Source: a virus. From it: a DNA stretch of 20,540 nucleotides. The notes beneath the pieces were generated by a model. That model ran no database searches, had not been told where the DNA came from, and was given only the letters and a program-made list of their open reading frames with translations. Shown piece by piece: positions 1 to 6,820 of the stretch (its first letter is position 1; every line of letters begins with the position of its first letter). The stretch lies in IMG/VR virus record IMGVR_UViG_3300034106_001120, positions 1 to 20,540 of that record. One strand, written 5' to 3'. The position numbers and the translations under genes were made by a program.

Positions 1-1297
1 ACATATCGTTTAGCGTGACTGTGTTCTCTGGCCCCACCATCAGCGGCTTGACCTCTGGCGCTGGGGGCTTGTCAGCGACTTCAGACCATGATACCGCAAC
101 CATACGGAAAGCGTCACTAGGGTGTGATGTCCAATCGTGGCGCGGTGACTGACGATAGGCTTTCTTGTCCTCGTCGTATTCGCGTTGATACTGGCGTAGC
201 GCCTCAATGCCATCGCTGCACTTGGTTGCGTCAAACCACACACGCGGCAGCATCATGCGAACGGCTTGTATGCCCGACTGCACACCGATGTCGGGGACAA
301 CAGCAAGTTTGGCGATGTCCAGTTGCGCCGCCAGTTGCTCAATGATGCTCTTGCCGGTTTGTAGGCTCTTGGCCCGAGCGTCGTGCGGTAGGTAGTGCTT
401 GGCATAACGGTACGGCTTGTTGCGTACTACATCGGCAATCGTGTGGATGTCCTCGCCCGAGACGGCGTAGAAGTCTATGACGCGCAGTTCCCCACGGGCG
501 ACCTGATAGAACCAGATGGCGGTGTCGTCGCGGTAGCCCAAGTCCCATGCGGTGTACGTCGGCAGATTCGGGTCGTACGGCACGTTGGTGATACGGCCTT
601 GGTCTTGCGCCTCTCGCATTTCCTTGCCGAAAAAAGCACCGAGAATCGCAGCCTCAAAGCTGCACTCGTACTCCTGTAGGTACTGATCCTCGGCCAACTG
701 CGCTCTGGCGGCGGCTAGCTCGGTCGCCGGGAGAATCCCGCTGGTTGAGGCGGGCAGGCGCAACAGGAACCACTCGCTAGGGATACGAGTGGCGGTTTCG
801 TAAATGTCCCAAAACTGATTACGCCCCTTCGGAGTGCCCCCGAAAACGCACCATCCGGTTTTGTCGCTCAAACTCGGCCTCAAGACGTTCCCAAATACGC
901 TAGGCCGAAAGTCGCCGTATTCGTCTAAATACAGGCCGTCAAAGCCTAGGCCGCGCATCGCGTCAGCGTTGTCAGCGCCGAACAATCTAATCTGACTGCC
1001 GTTGAACAACGTGATCGTCAATTCTTGTTCATTCTTGCTTTCGGTGACGGGAGCGGCGAATTCCAGAAAATATTGCCATGCAACGGCCTTGGCCTGCGAT
1101 CTGTACGGCGCTACATAACCGAACAAACCACGCTGCCCTTGATATGTTACGGCTGCCCGAATGATGTCGTTGACGGCAGCGACTGTTTTACCTGCGCGAC
1201 GATGAGCGACAAGGCAAGCCCACCGTTGCGTTCGGTTATGGAACGGCATGAACGCCTTGCGAGGGCGATAGGGGATAACTACTCGGGAGCCATCCAT
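1..1297 (-). CDS. terL: Terminase large subunit (TerL), 3' end cut by window edge
   Basis: This is the ATPase-nuclease motor that packages phage DNA into the procapsid. An open frame of 432 codons runs from ATG at 1297 to the left edge without a stop. The N-terminal ATPase shows a Walker A motif, VAHRRAGKT, near residue 35, and a Walker B motif, GLYLDEYGD, near residue 120. The C-terminal RNase H-like nuclease starts with WDLGYRDDTA, whose first Asp is a catalytic candidate, and ends with HPSDAFRM, typical of the last metal-binding Asp. That motif lies about 30 codons before the edge, so the gene is probably nearly complete. The start overlaps the end of terS by 19 bases, which suggests coupled translation. 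Confidence 0.95.
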   Translation of the reverse strand, partial: MDGSRVVIPYRPRKAFMPFHNRTQRWACLVAHRRAGKTVAAVNDIIRAAVTYQGQRGLFGYVAPYRSQAKAVAWQYFLEFAAPVTESKNEQELTITLFNGSQIRLFGADNADAMRGLGFDGLYLDEYGDFRPSVFGNVLRPSLSDKTGWCVFGGTPKGRNQFWDIYETATRIPSEWFLLRLPASTSGILPATELAAARAQLAEDQYLQEYECSFEAAILGAFFGKEMREAQDQGRITNVPYDPNLPTYTAWDLGYRDDTAIWFYQVARGELRVIDFYAVSGEDIHTIADVVRNKPYRYAKHYLPHDARAKSLQTGKSIIEQLAAQLDIAKLAVVPDIGVQSGIQAVRMMLPRVWFDATKCSDGIEALRQYQREYDEDKKAYRQSPRHDWTSHPSDAFRMVAVSWSEVADKPPAPEVKPLMVGPENTVTLNDM

Positions 1298-1533
1298 GTC
1301 ACTTCTACCTTGATCTTGTCGCCGTTGTTGCCCGTGTGTTCGTGTCGGGCGAGCTTCGGCACATGGTATTCAATGACATCCATCATGCAGCGCCATGCGG
1401 CTTCTGCGCCTTTCGTCTCGTAGATTTCATCAAGCCAGATGTTAAGACGATGAGCATTGCCGTCTACGAGACGGGCTATTGCTTCCCGAGCCTCTGCGGT
1501 TGCCTTGTTGGGCGATCCTTTAGGTCTTGGCAT
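1279..1533 (-). CDS. Terminase small subunit (TerS-like)
   Basis: This 84-aa protein lies directly upstream of terL and overlaps its start, the usual place for the DNA-recognition subunit of the packaging motor. The N-terminus MPRPKGSPNKATAEARE is a basic opening common in small phage terminase subunits. It is followed by helices and the segment YHVPKLARHEHTG, also common in this group. The start is ATG at 1533, with only a weak ribosome binding site. The 39 bases between this start and the preceding stop (1534-1572) are AT-rich and show no convincing terminator. The role rests on position and general resemblance, since these subunits diverge strongly. Confidence 0.75.
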   Translation of the reverse strand: MPRPKGSPNKATAEAREAIARLVDGNAHRLNIWLDEIYETKGAEAAWRCMMDVIEYHVPKLARHEHTGNNGDKIKVEVTWMAPE

Positions 1534-1572
1534 AGGGCTTATTTATGCACAAATGAAACAATAGTTAAAGAG

Positions 1573-3300
1573 TCAGCGTCGGTATATGAATTCTTGCTCG
1601 GGAACATCAAACGATTGCCACGGCGGGGTTTGTCGGCGTTCTACTGGGGTCATGTTCATGCGTTGCTGGACAGCCCTTGACTCTGCCTCCCCTGCAAGGC
1701 GTTGATACAAATCAAAATCTGATTTTGCGCCCAATTCTCGGTATTTTTCCTGCACTTTCGCTGCTTTTACTGCGGCGTCCTGCGTTTCATTAAACACTTT
1801 GTTTGTTTTTCGCATTAACGACTTGGCTTTTTTCGGATCAACGGCGCCCTCAATGCCGCGCATTGCTGGTTCCTTGTTGTTGATCATTTCTTGCATGACC
1901 TTAACCGCTTGTTGCAGCCAACGATCTCGCTCTGGGCCTTTCTTTTTTGGCATCTGCCACCCAATCCCACGATGACCCAATTCTTCTGCCACTTTTGTGC
2001 CGTACTGATACCAATCCGACATATTGAAAACATCACGCGGGCGAATGTTTGGTTTCGTTTGCAACTCTTTCAGTTTTTGCGCGTATTGAGCGCGGGAAGC
2101 CATGCTTGATTGCGCTGCTGCCTGTGAACGCTTTACAAGTGCATTCTGGAACGGTTGCATTTCTTCACTGAATTGCTCATCCAGAATTTTTCTTGCCATT
2201 GCGGTGTTGCCGCCTCTAGCAAATCCCTCTTGTTCTTGCACGGCGTGTTGCAACTCATGTAGTAAAACGTCTTTGCCGCGTTCTAATTGATAACCAATAT
2301 CGTCCCTGATCTTTATTGTTCCTTCTGGAGTGTACGATCCCTCCACCCCGAGCCCAAGCTCTGCTGGGCCTGCCATTCTCACCTGTTTTTGAACAATGCC
2401 GGGATATGCTTTTTTCAGTTCTTCATGCGATAAAACCGATCCAACATTCGTGGAGAAAGATTCTCGGCGCGGCGCAAATTTTTCAACTGCGCTCAATCTA
2501 GATTGAATTTCGTCTGTTGTCTGGTTCTTGGCTATGTCAACAGCGCCAGCTTTAGGATTTCTTCCAAAAGTATCAGCAAACCATTTTTCCGCGCTTTGCG
2601 TTATTTTTTCTAATTCTTGCCGGGTGTTAGCTTCGCCAATGCCTAGCGAGGTTAAGCGATTTCTGATGTAAAACGCGTCATCAAATTGATCTGCTTGGTT
2701 TTTTGCTTTTTCTGCTGCTTGAGCAAATGCGGAACCGGGCCGATACTCTGCGCTCAAATCACTAATTTCTTGCTTCCAATCGCCACCAATACGACCTGTG
2801 CCGGTTTCGCGCCAAATAGTGTCGCGGTCAACGCCCGCCTTCTCCATTTCTATTGCGCGTTGTTCGGCAGTTGGGTCATAGGTTTTGGCTGATTTGCCGA
2901 TAAATATGTCGCGTTTACCAACACCGCCAGCGCCACGGGTCGGGCTAACCATTTCGCCAATGACCTCGCCTGCGCCCAACGGGCCGCTGGTGGCTTTCTG
3001 GGCGGTATAGCGCAGAGCGTCAGCGACGACCGAGGGATCGCGGATAACGGCTTTACCTGTTTCGTAGACGCCTTTAGCGGTGCCTACGGGGTCGGTGATG
3101 ATGCCCTTAACGCCCTCTAATCCAGTCGTCACCCCTCTGCCTAACCCGATAGAGAGGTTTTCTAGGTTGGTGCGAAAGTCTGCCCGAGGGGCGGGTTGGG
3201 CGGGGGTCGTGACTAACCCCGGCACCGATTCCATCATTCTGCGGCGGCGTTCTTCCTCGTAGGCGAGTGCGGCAGCAAGGCGGCTGCGGTCGGCGGCCAT
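1573..3300 (-). CDS. Large polyvalent-type protein with zincin-like HExxH motif
   Basis: This 575-aa protein may be carried in the virion and ejected into the host. Residues 1-128 form a low-complexity, Gly/Ala-rich, partly amphipathic region. From about residue 129 (KRDIFIGKSAKTYDPTAE) a different module begins, of a type I associate with large polyvalent protein (LPD) domains. HELQH at residues 348-352 is a textbook HExxH metallopeptidase motif, followed by a Glu/Gly-rich stretch (EGFARGGN) that could supply a third ligand. The C-terminal half is helical and charged. Its DNA is clearly richer in A+T over 1600-2900 than over 2930-3300, as if two parts were joined. It lies next to terS in the late block. 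Proteolytic activity is inferred from the motif only. Confidence 0.7.
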   Translation of the reverse strand: MAADRSRLAAALAYEEERRRRMMESVPGLVTTPAQPAPRADFRTNLENLSIGLGRGVTTGLEGVKGIITDPVGTAKGVYETGKAVIRDPSVVADALRYTAQKATSGPLGAGEVIGEMVSPTRGAGGVGKRDIFIGKSAKTYDPTAEQRAIEMEKAGVDRDTIWRETGTGRIGGDWKQEISDLSAEYRPGSAFAQAAEKAKNQADQFDDAFYIRNRLTSLGIGEANTRQELEKITQSAEKWFADTFGRNPKAGAVDIAKNQTTDEIQSRLSAVEKFAPRRESFSTNVGSVLSHEELKKAYPGIVQKQVRMAGPAELGLGVEGSYTPEGTIKIRDDIGYQLERGKDVLLHELQHAVQEQEGFARGGNTAMARKILDEQFSEEMQPFQNALVKRSQAAAQSSMASRAQYAQKLKELQTKPNIRPRDVFNMSDWYQYGTKVAEELGHRGIGWQMPKKKGPERDRWLQQAVKVMQEMINNKEPAMRGIEGAVDPKKAKSLMRKTNKVFNETQDAAVKAAKVQEKYRELGAKSDFDLYQRLAGEAESRAVQQRMNMTPVERRQTPPWQSFDVPEQEFIYRR

Positions 3301-3669
3301 TTACTTGAAACGCTCCAGCTTGTACGAAAGGGAGGCGATCTCGCCCACAATTTCGTCAATGATGTTCTGCAAGTCGGTGTCTTTGGGCAGGTCGGTGCGG
3401 ATGCCCTTTACGAACGTCAGCAGGCTGTCGGCGTAGGCAGCAGCGTCTTTCTGTACCTTAAACCCGTCCGGGTAGTCATCCAGCGGGATGATGCCGTGAT
3501 GCCCCTGATACGCCTCGGCGTACTTGTCAGCCAAGTCCACGATGTTCTCGTAGTAGTGACCGAGTGCTTTATGAGCGGCGTAGCTCGCGGTGTTGAGGTG
3601 CAGATAATGAGCCGCTGTGCTGCTATGGAGCAGTACACCTACGAACTCGGCGGCGTCTTTATGGCTCAT
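3301..3669 (-). CDS. Dps/ferritin-like protein (DUF5856-like)
   Basis: This 122-aa all-helical protein has a ferritin/Dps-type metal-site signature: His21, His24, His33, Glu41, Asp45, Asp48 and Glu52 in HYLHLNTASYAAHKALG and ENIVDLADKYAEAYQG. The spacing resembles the H-x2-H ... H ... D-x2-D-x3-E pattern of Dps, which binds iron and protects DNA from oxidants. It is shorter than bacterial Dps (about 160 aa), and similar short versions occur in phages. The start ATG overlaps the upstream methyltransferase stop (ATGA at 3666-3669), so translation is probably coupled. Its stop abuts the next start. The function (iron or oxidant protection, or a virion part) is inferred from the fold. Confidence 0.6.
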   Translation of the reverse strand: MSHKDAAEFVGVLLHSSTAAHYLHLNTASYAAHKALGHYYENIVDLADKYAEAYQGHHGIIPLDDYPDGFKVQKDAAAYADSLLTFVKGIRTDLPKDTDLQNIIDEIVGEIASLSYKLERFK

Positions 3670-4277
3670 TGCGGCGTTAGCCTCAAGTTGGGCAGGATGA
3701 TTGCAGTCGTAGCATCTCCCATCGCAAAACGCTCTGTCAACTGTCGTTCTGGCGGGTATACGAGGATGCGATTTGACAGGTTTATCTGCATCGCATTCCA
3801 GACGCCTTTCTCTATGCCCTCAAAGTCATCAAGGGTAATGATCGTGTCGGCGTGGAACAGGCGCTCAAGGTGTGTTTTATCGTCAGGCTGTAGCCGACCG
3901 TCTATGTGTAGGTGGTCTATTTGCCCATCCAGTTTGGCAAGCATTTCGGTGCTGCTGCTGTGGTACTGCGTGACGTTGGCGTAGATCGGGAGCTTGAAGT
4001 TGTGTGTCATATCGCACGTATGCACCTCGGTATCGCCCCGAGCCAGCACGAACGTGGACTTGCCAATGTAAGTGCCGATTTCCACCACGCGTTTCGGTTT
4101 GAAGTAGCGTTTAACTGCCCACAGGGCAATTAGGCTGGCGTTATTGGTGGAACCTGTCTGTTTAGCGGGGTCTAGCGCCTCAAGGTCGTCAAGGCGTTGC
4201 CACGGCAGGTCATCCAATCCGTCAAAAAGCGTATCCCAGATCGCTCTAGACAGTCGCTTACGATTTAAGTTCAGCAT
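3666..4277 (-). CDS. Class I SAM-dependent methyltransferase
   Basis: This 203-aa enzyme has a Rossmann-type SAM-binding motif, VVEIGTYIGKST, at residues 64-75. It also has HLHIDGRL (about 122-129), resembling the acidic strand 4-5 region of sugar or small-molecule O-methyltransferases, and TIITLDDFEG (145-154). The substrate is unknown. I chose ATG at 4277, which has GGGAG five bases upstream. A TTG at 4289 would add four residues but would use that ribosome binding site as coding sequence. Its 5' end faces the glycosyltransferase-like gene starting at 4289, only 11 bases away. A methyltransferase beside a glycosyltransferase suggests modification of a glycan on the virion or host surface, or of a modified base. 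That pairing is inference. Confidence 0.8.
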   Translation of the reverse strand: MLNLNRKRLSRAIWDTLFDGLDDLPWQRLDDLEALDPAKQTGSTNNASLIALWAVKRYFKPKRVVEIGTYIGKSTFVLARGDTEVHTCDMTHNFKLPIYANVTQYHSSSTEMLAKLDGQIDHLHIDGRLQPDDKTHLERLFHADTIITLDDFEGIEKGVWNAMQINLSNRILVYPPERQLTERFAMGDATTAIILPNLRLTPQ

Positions 4278-4282
4278 ATATT
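4277..4282 (+). promoter_or_regulatory. Possible -10 element (TATATT) giving a leaderless mRNA
   Basis: TATATT ends six bases before the ATG of the rightward glycosyltransferase gene at 4289. That gene has no visible Shine-Dalgarno sequence. If this hexamer is a -10 element, the transcript would start at or beside the ATG. The -35 region at the right distance (TCGCTT) is poor, so this is a weak call. Confidence 0.25.
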
Positions 4283-4288
4283 CTCCCA

Positions 4289-4945
4289 ATGCGCTTTGTA
4301 TTTTTCCACGTTGGCGACGATCTCGCCCTGCCGACCAAGATGGTTGCCAGTATTCATGCCCATAACCCCGGTGCCGAGGTGATCCAAGTCACCGACGGCA
4401 TGACGCCTACCGTCCCCGGTGTCACTTGGTCGCATATCACCGAAATTGACCGCCAGTACCTCATGCTCGGTCGCACAGGGGCGTGGGCAGATTTGGGGCT
4501 AGATAGCCCTGCCCTATACCTTGACACCGACATGATCGTAAACGCCCCCATAGACGTTGTGGGAGCGTTAGGCGAGGGGTCTGTGGCGATGTGTCGGCGG
4601 TCATACAACCGGGATGCCATCTTTAACATCAAACAGCGTGGCTTGGACTTTTCGGAGTACGCAGGCAAGACGCTGGATGAGCTTTATCCGTGGGTAGGGT
4701 GCTGCACCATTACCCGTGACGCCTCGGTGTGGGCTGACCTGACCGAGTTGTACTACGCCCTTCCCGAAAAATTCTGGCGTTGGTATGGCGATCAGGAAGT
4801 GCTGCGCGAATACGCCAAGCGTCACGCGGTCGTAGAACTTCCAGAGGCGATTTGGGCGGGGCTGCCCGAATTTGGTGGTCGCCCGCTGATTACCCACTAC
4901 AAGGGTCAACGCAAAGCCCTCATCTTGAATGCTCCGGGCGTATAG
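4289..4945 (+). CDS. Glycosyltransferase-like protein with DxD motif
   Basis: This 218-aa protein resembles small GT-A fold glycosyltransferases (GT8-like). A hydrophobic first strand with an early turn (MRFVFFHVGDDLALPTKM) is followed by ALYLDTDMIVNAP, with the metal- and nucleotide-sugar-binding DxD at Asp79-Asp81. LITHYKGQRK near the C-terminus fits the late His-containing motif of GT8-like enzymes. It is the only rightward gene in this leftward block. Its start lies 11 bases from that of the leftward methyltransferase, and its 3' end overlaps the convergent nuclease gene by 24 bases. No Shine-Dalgarno sequence is seen. Donor and acceptor are unknown. A related-looking enzyme sits at 10475-11143. 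Confidence 0.75.
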   Translation: MRFVFFHVGDDLALPTKMVASIHAHNPGAEVIQVTDGMTPTVPGVTWSHITEIDRQYLMLGRTGAWADLGLDSPALYLDTDMIVNAPIDVVGALGEGSVAMCRRSYNRDAIFNIKQRGLDFSEYAGKTLDELYPWVGCCTITRDASVWADLTELYYALPEKFWRWYGDQEVLREYAKRHAVVELPEAIWAGLPEFGGRPLITHYKGQRKALILNAPGV

Positions 4946-5243
4946 CCTCGGCGTAACGCTCGTATAGGTCTTTTACGGCTTGTTCGGGGTCACGGGCAAC
5001 GTAATACTCGCCCCTCGGCTCAAACGTCTGTCGGAACGCCTCCTGCGCCTCCCGCAGCTTGCCCTTGGGCATCTTGATTTCCACCCAGCATACCCATGAA
5101 GTGCCATCAGGTAGGTCACGCAGCACCAGTTTGTCGGGAATGCCTTGCCCTGCATTGCCGTAATCTACGACCGTAAACCCGGCTTTGCGTAGCGCCTCGG
5201 TGATGATGGCGTCATTCCCGTCACGGCGGGCGGCGTGTCTCAT
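4920..5243 (-). CDS. VRR-NUC-like PD-(D/E)XK nuclease
   Basis: This 107-aa protein shows the compact VRR-NUC layout: an N-terminal helix (RRDGNDAIITEALRKAGF), then GIPDKLV with Asp37, then WVEIKMPKG with Glu55 and Lys57, then Gln67 in LREAQEAF. This is the metal-dependent PD-(D/E)XK nuclease core, found in phages as Holliday-junction or flap-type nucleases. I chose ATG at 5243, whose ATGA overlaps the upstream stop. A longer frame from 5288 would overlap the previous gene by 49 bases. The 3' end runs convergently into the glycosyltransferase-like gene. The family is well supported, but the exact DNA substrate is not. Confidence 0.8.
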   Translation of the reverse strand: MRHAARRDGNDAIITEALRKAGFTVVDYGNAGQGIPDKLVLRDLPDGTSWVCWVEIKMPKGKLREAQEAFRQTFEPRGEYYVARDPEQAVKDLYERYAEAIRPEHSR

Positions 5244-5959
5244 CGGACTTTTAGCACCAGCATTTGTGGGAAATAATTCATTTCGCAAAAAATCCCATTT
5301 TTGCTGTCAATCACCCGCGTGATTTCGTCAAACAAGCCCGTTATCAGCCTACGGTCGTTTGGCAGGGTGCTGTTGAAGTTCCTGCGGAACCGAGCCGCGT
5401 AGCCCTCGTCATAGGTGCAGGCCAAGTCCTCAATGACGTAATAACCGCCCGAGCGCACCCATGTCTGGCAATGCACCAGCGTTTCTACGATGTCCTCGGC
5501 CATGTGGCTGCCGTCGTCCACAAACAGGTCTAGGGACTTGGCAGGCATTTCGTACTGGCGCGGGTCGGTGATCTGAATACGCACGTTGTCCAAGTCTTTG
5601 CAGAGGTTCGCGCACTCGGGGCGTATGTCAAAACCCCATATCACCGACGTAGGGCAGTAATTAGCCCACATCCGCAACGAGGCACCACACGCCACGCCTA
5701 CCTCGGCAATCTGCAACGGAAAGCGTTTGTGCGGGGCTAGTTCAGCAATCAGCTTTTCGTAGACTTTGGTGTAGCCGTGTTTGATGTTGCCTTTGTCGCT
5801 GCCGTACAAGTCGGCAAGGCCAGTAAGCGATAACTCTGCAAGGTCAACTTCACCCGTTTGCGGCGTGTATTCCTCCGGCGTGACCGTATCAAGGTAACGG
5901 CGTACCCCTCCTCGTTCCTTGCCTCGTTGATCGCTCTGCCCAACCATATTTGCCACCAT
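5240..5959 (-). CDS. Class I SAM methyltransferase, sugar-O-methyltransferase-like
   Basis: This 239-aa protein contains GSDKG ... HGYTKVYEKLI (about residues 53-71). It then has a glycine-rich SAM loop, IAEVGVACGASLRMW (84-98), FDIRPE (110-115), LFVDDGSHMAED (145-156) and GGYYVIEDL (171-179). This order is characteristic of metal-dependent macrolide-sugar or rhamnose O-methyltransferase-like proteins (MycE/TylF-type), where the aspartates around DDGSH bind metal. The substrate is unknown. The start is ATG at 5959 with AAGGG upstream, and an in-frame ATG at 5947 is an alternative. It is coupled by ATGA to the nuclease and lies six bases after the preceding gene. It is the second such enzyme in the block. 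Confidence 0.8.
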   Translation of the reverse strand: MVANMVGQSDQRGKERGGVRRYLDTVTPEEYTPQTGEVDLAELSLTGLADLYGSDKGNIKHGYTKVYEKLIAELAPHKRFPLQIAEVGVACGASLRMWANYCPTSVIWGFDIRPECANLCKDLDNVRIQITDPRQYEMPAKSLDLFVDDGSHMAEDIVETLVHCQTWVRSGGYYVIEDLACTYDEGYAARFRRNFNSTLPNDRRLITGLFDEITRVIDSKNGIFCEMNYFPQMLVLKVR

Positions 5960-5965
5960 ATTTGA

Positions 5966-6295
5966 TTACCCTTGACTCGGTTTAACGGGGGAATTTGCAC
6001 GTTTTAACTTCTCCACAGCCTTCTCGCCCCAAAGCTGACGTATCAGGCCAATAACATCCCTATCCGACAGCACAGCAGCAGGGCCAGCCTCGCGCACTAA
6101 TTCAGCCACCCTGTCACGGTTTACCTCTATGCCTCTGGCTAACTGTGCGTCGTAGAAGCGTAGTCGGTTCAGCGGAGATTGTCGTACCAAGTCATTCCAC
6201 GTTGCTGCGTTGGAGTGCAACTGGTGTTCTAGGTTGTGACTGGGTTTGGCCTTTTCAGTATTTACAGTCGGAGAGTAAATGTATTCATCACCCAT
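5966..6295 (-). CDS. Hypothetical phage protein
   Basis: This 109-aa soluble protein matches no family I can name. It has a disordered N-terminus (about residues 1-22) and then a helical, charged body with SPLNRLRFYDAQLARGIEV and LSDRDVIGLIRQLWGEKA. It ends in a Pro/Lys-rich tail. The start is ATG at 6295 with TAGG upstream. It is the first gene downstream of the repeat-bearing spacer at 6296-6418, so it may be the first gene of the leftward late block. That position suggests a regulatory or DNA-transaction role, but no motif supports this. Confidence 0.6.
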   Translation of the reverse strand: MGDEYIYSPTVNTEKAKPSHNLEHQLHSNAATWNDLVRQSPLNRLRFYDAQLARGIEVNRDRVAELVREAGPAAVLSDRDVIGLIRQLWGEKAVEKLKRANSPVKPSQG

Positions 6296-6418
6296 GTTAT
6301 TACCTATCTATGGTTTAAGACTATATGACTGATGGTGAACTCTGCACGGTTAAGACGGATTACGCCTAACGTGGATCGTGCAGAGATTAGATGACTGACG
6401 GAGCCACCCTGCTGTCGG
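6296..6418. promoter_or_regulatory. Non-coding control spacer with direct repeats and a dyad
   Basis: This is the only sizeable gene-free stretch in the left block. An 18-bp element occurs twice in direct orientation, at 6318-6335 and 6384-6401, with 15 of 18 positions identical (core ATGACTGAYGG). Between the copies lies a perfect 9-bp inverted repeat, CTCTGCACG at 6340-6348 and CGTGCAGAG at 6377-6385. On the minus strand, TATAGT (plus 6325-6320) is a reasonable -10 for the gene starting at 6295, but no good -35 is present. That fits a promoter dependent on an activator. The repeats could also be operator, packaging or replication sites. Confidence 0.5.
6318..6401. repeat. Pair of 18-bp direct repeats flanking a 9-bp inverted repeat
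   Basis: Copy 1 is at 6318-6335 and copy 2 at 6384-6401, with a start-to-start distance of 66 bp. They differ at three positions. The inverted repeat arms at 6340-6348 and 6377-6385 are perfect, with a 28-bp spacer. The arrangement is nested and compact, which suggests a protein-binding array rather than chance. Confidence 0.6.
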
Positions 6419-6820
6419 CTACTTTTCACCGGATTGCTCCGGTTGCCATTTGCGCTTCCCGACGATACGCCGCGCACCTACAGGCTGGCTGCCCCGGTGT
6501 AGGTTTAAGGTCACTCTGCGCGTGGTTTCCCCGACCAGAGTTCCCGAGTAGTTCGGCGTGGTGGGGTGGTTGACAGAACTAGAACAGCCCGTCAGACTTC
6601 CTTCCACGCTTAACCTGCAACCCGAGCGTATAGGTAGCCAGCCTACCGCGTCAACCCCCTTAATCGGGGGTTTGTCGTTTCTGGCTTCTGTAACGGCGTC
6701 AGAGACAATCCTAATAACCGCTTGCCATTCCCTCGCCTTACGTCTTGCGGCTCTTGCAGAGGCTCTACGGCGTTCTAAGTTGGCGTAGTAGTACGCACGG
6801 TGGTAGGCGGTACGGCTCAT
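6419..6820 (-). CDS. Hypothetical protein, distal half doubtful
   Basis: This 133-codon frame starts at ATG 6820 and overlaps the methyltransferase stop (ATGA), so its start looks real and translationally coupled. The first 50 or so residues (MSRTAYHRAYYYANLERRR and on) are basic and helical, resembling the Tyr/Arg-rich openings of small DNA-binding phage proteins. From about residue 55 the translation loses protein-like character and the DNA becomes rich in hairpins. It also includes a candidate promoter at 6627-6654. Either the C-terminal half carries overlapping control signals, or the functional protein was once shorter. No function is assigned. Confidence 0.45.
   Translation of the reverse strand: MSRTAYHRAYYYANLERRRASARAARRKAREWQAVIRIVSDAVTEARNDKPPIKGVDAVGWLPIRSGCRLSVEGSLTGCSSSVNHPTTPNYSGTLVGETTRRVTLNLHRGSQPVGARRIVGKRKWQPEQSGEK
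6428..6672. other. Cluster of four short hairpins inside a doubtful ORF
   Basis: Perfect inverted repeats occur at 6428-6443 (ACCGGA, 4-base loop, TCCGGT), 6476-6504 (ACCTACA, 15-base loop, TGTAGGT), 6633-6647 (GGTAG/CTACC) and 6653-6672 (AACCCCC/GGGGGTT, 6-base loop). None is followed by a T-run, so none looks like a classical terminator. Together they suggest structured RNA or protein-binding DNA. Confidence 0.4.
6627..6654 (-). promoter_or_regulatory. Candidate leftward sigma70 promoter with palindromic spacer
   Basis: On the minus strand, TTGACG (plus 6654-6649) and TATACG (plus 6632-6627) are separated by 16 bases. That spacer contains a perfect inverted repeat, GGTAG-N5-CTACC (plus 6633-6647). 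A stem-loop, AACCCCC-N6-GGGGGTT (6653-6672), overlaps the upstream edge of the -35. Transcription would start near 6620 and run toward the 6295 gene. The palindrome in the spacer could be an operator. Confidence 0.4.

Noticed and set aside
1025-1423. 132-codon plus-strand frame opposite the terL/terS junction
   Set aside because: It is antisense to the Walker A region of terL and has no supporting start signal.
3496-3984. 162-codon plus-strand frame over the Dps-like and methyltransferase genes
   Set aside because: It spans two well-supported leftward genes, has no ribosome binding site and shows no family features.
6653-6672. Rho-independent terminator
   Set aside because: The stem is strong, but no T-run follows on either strand.
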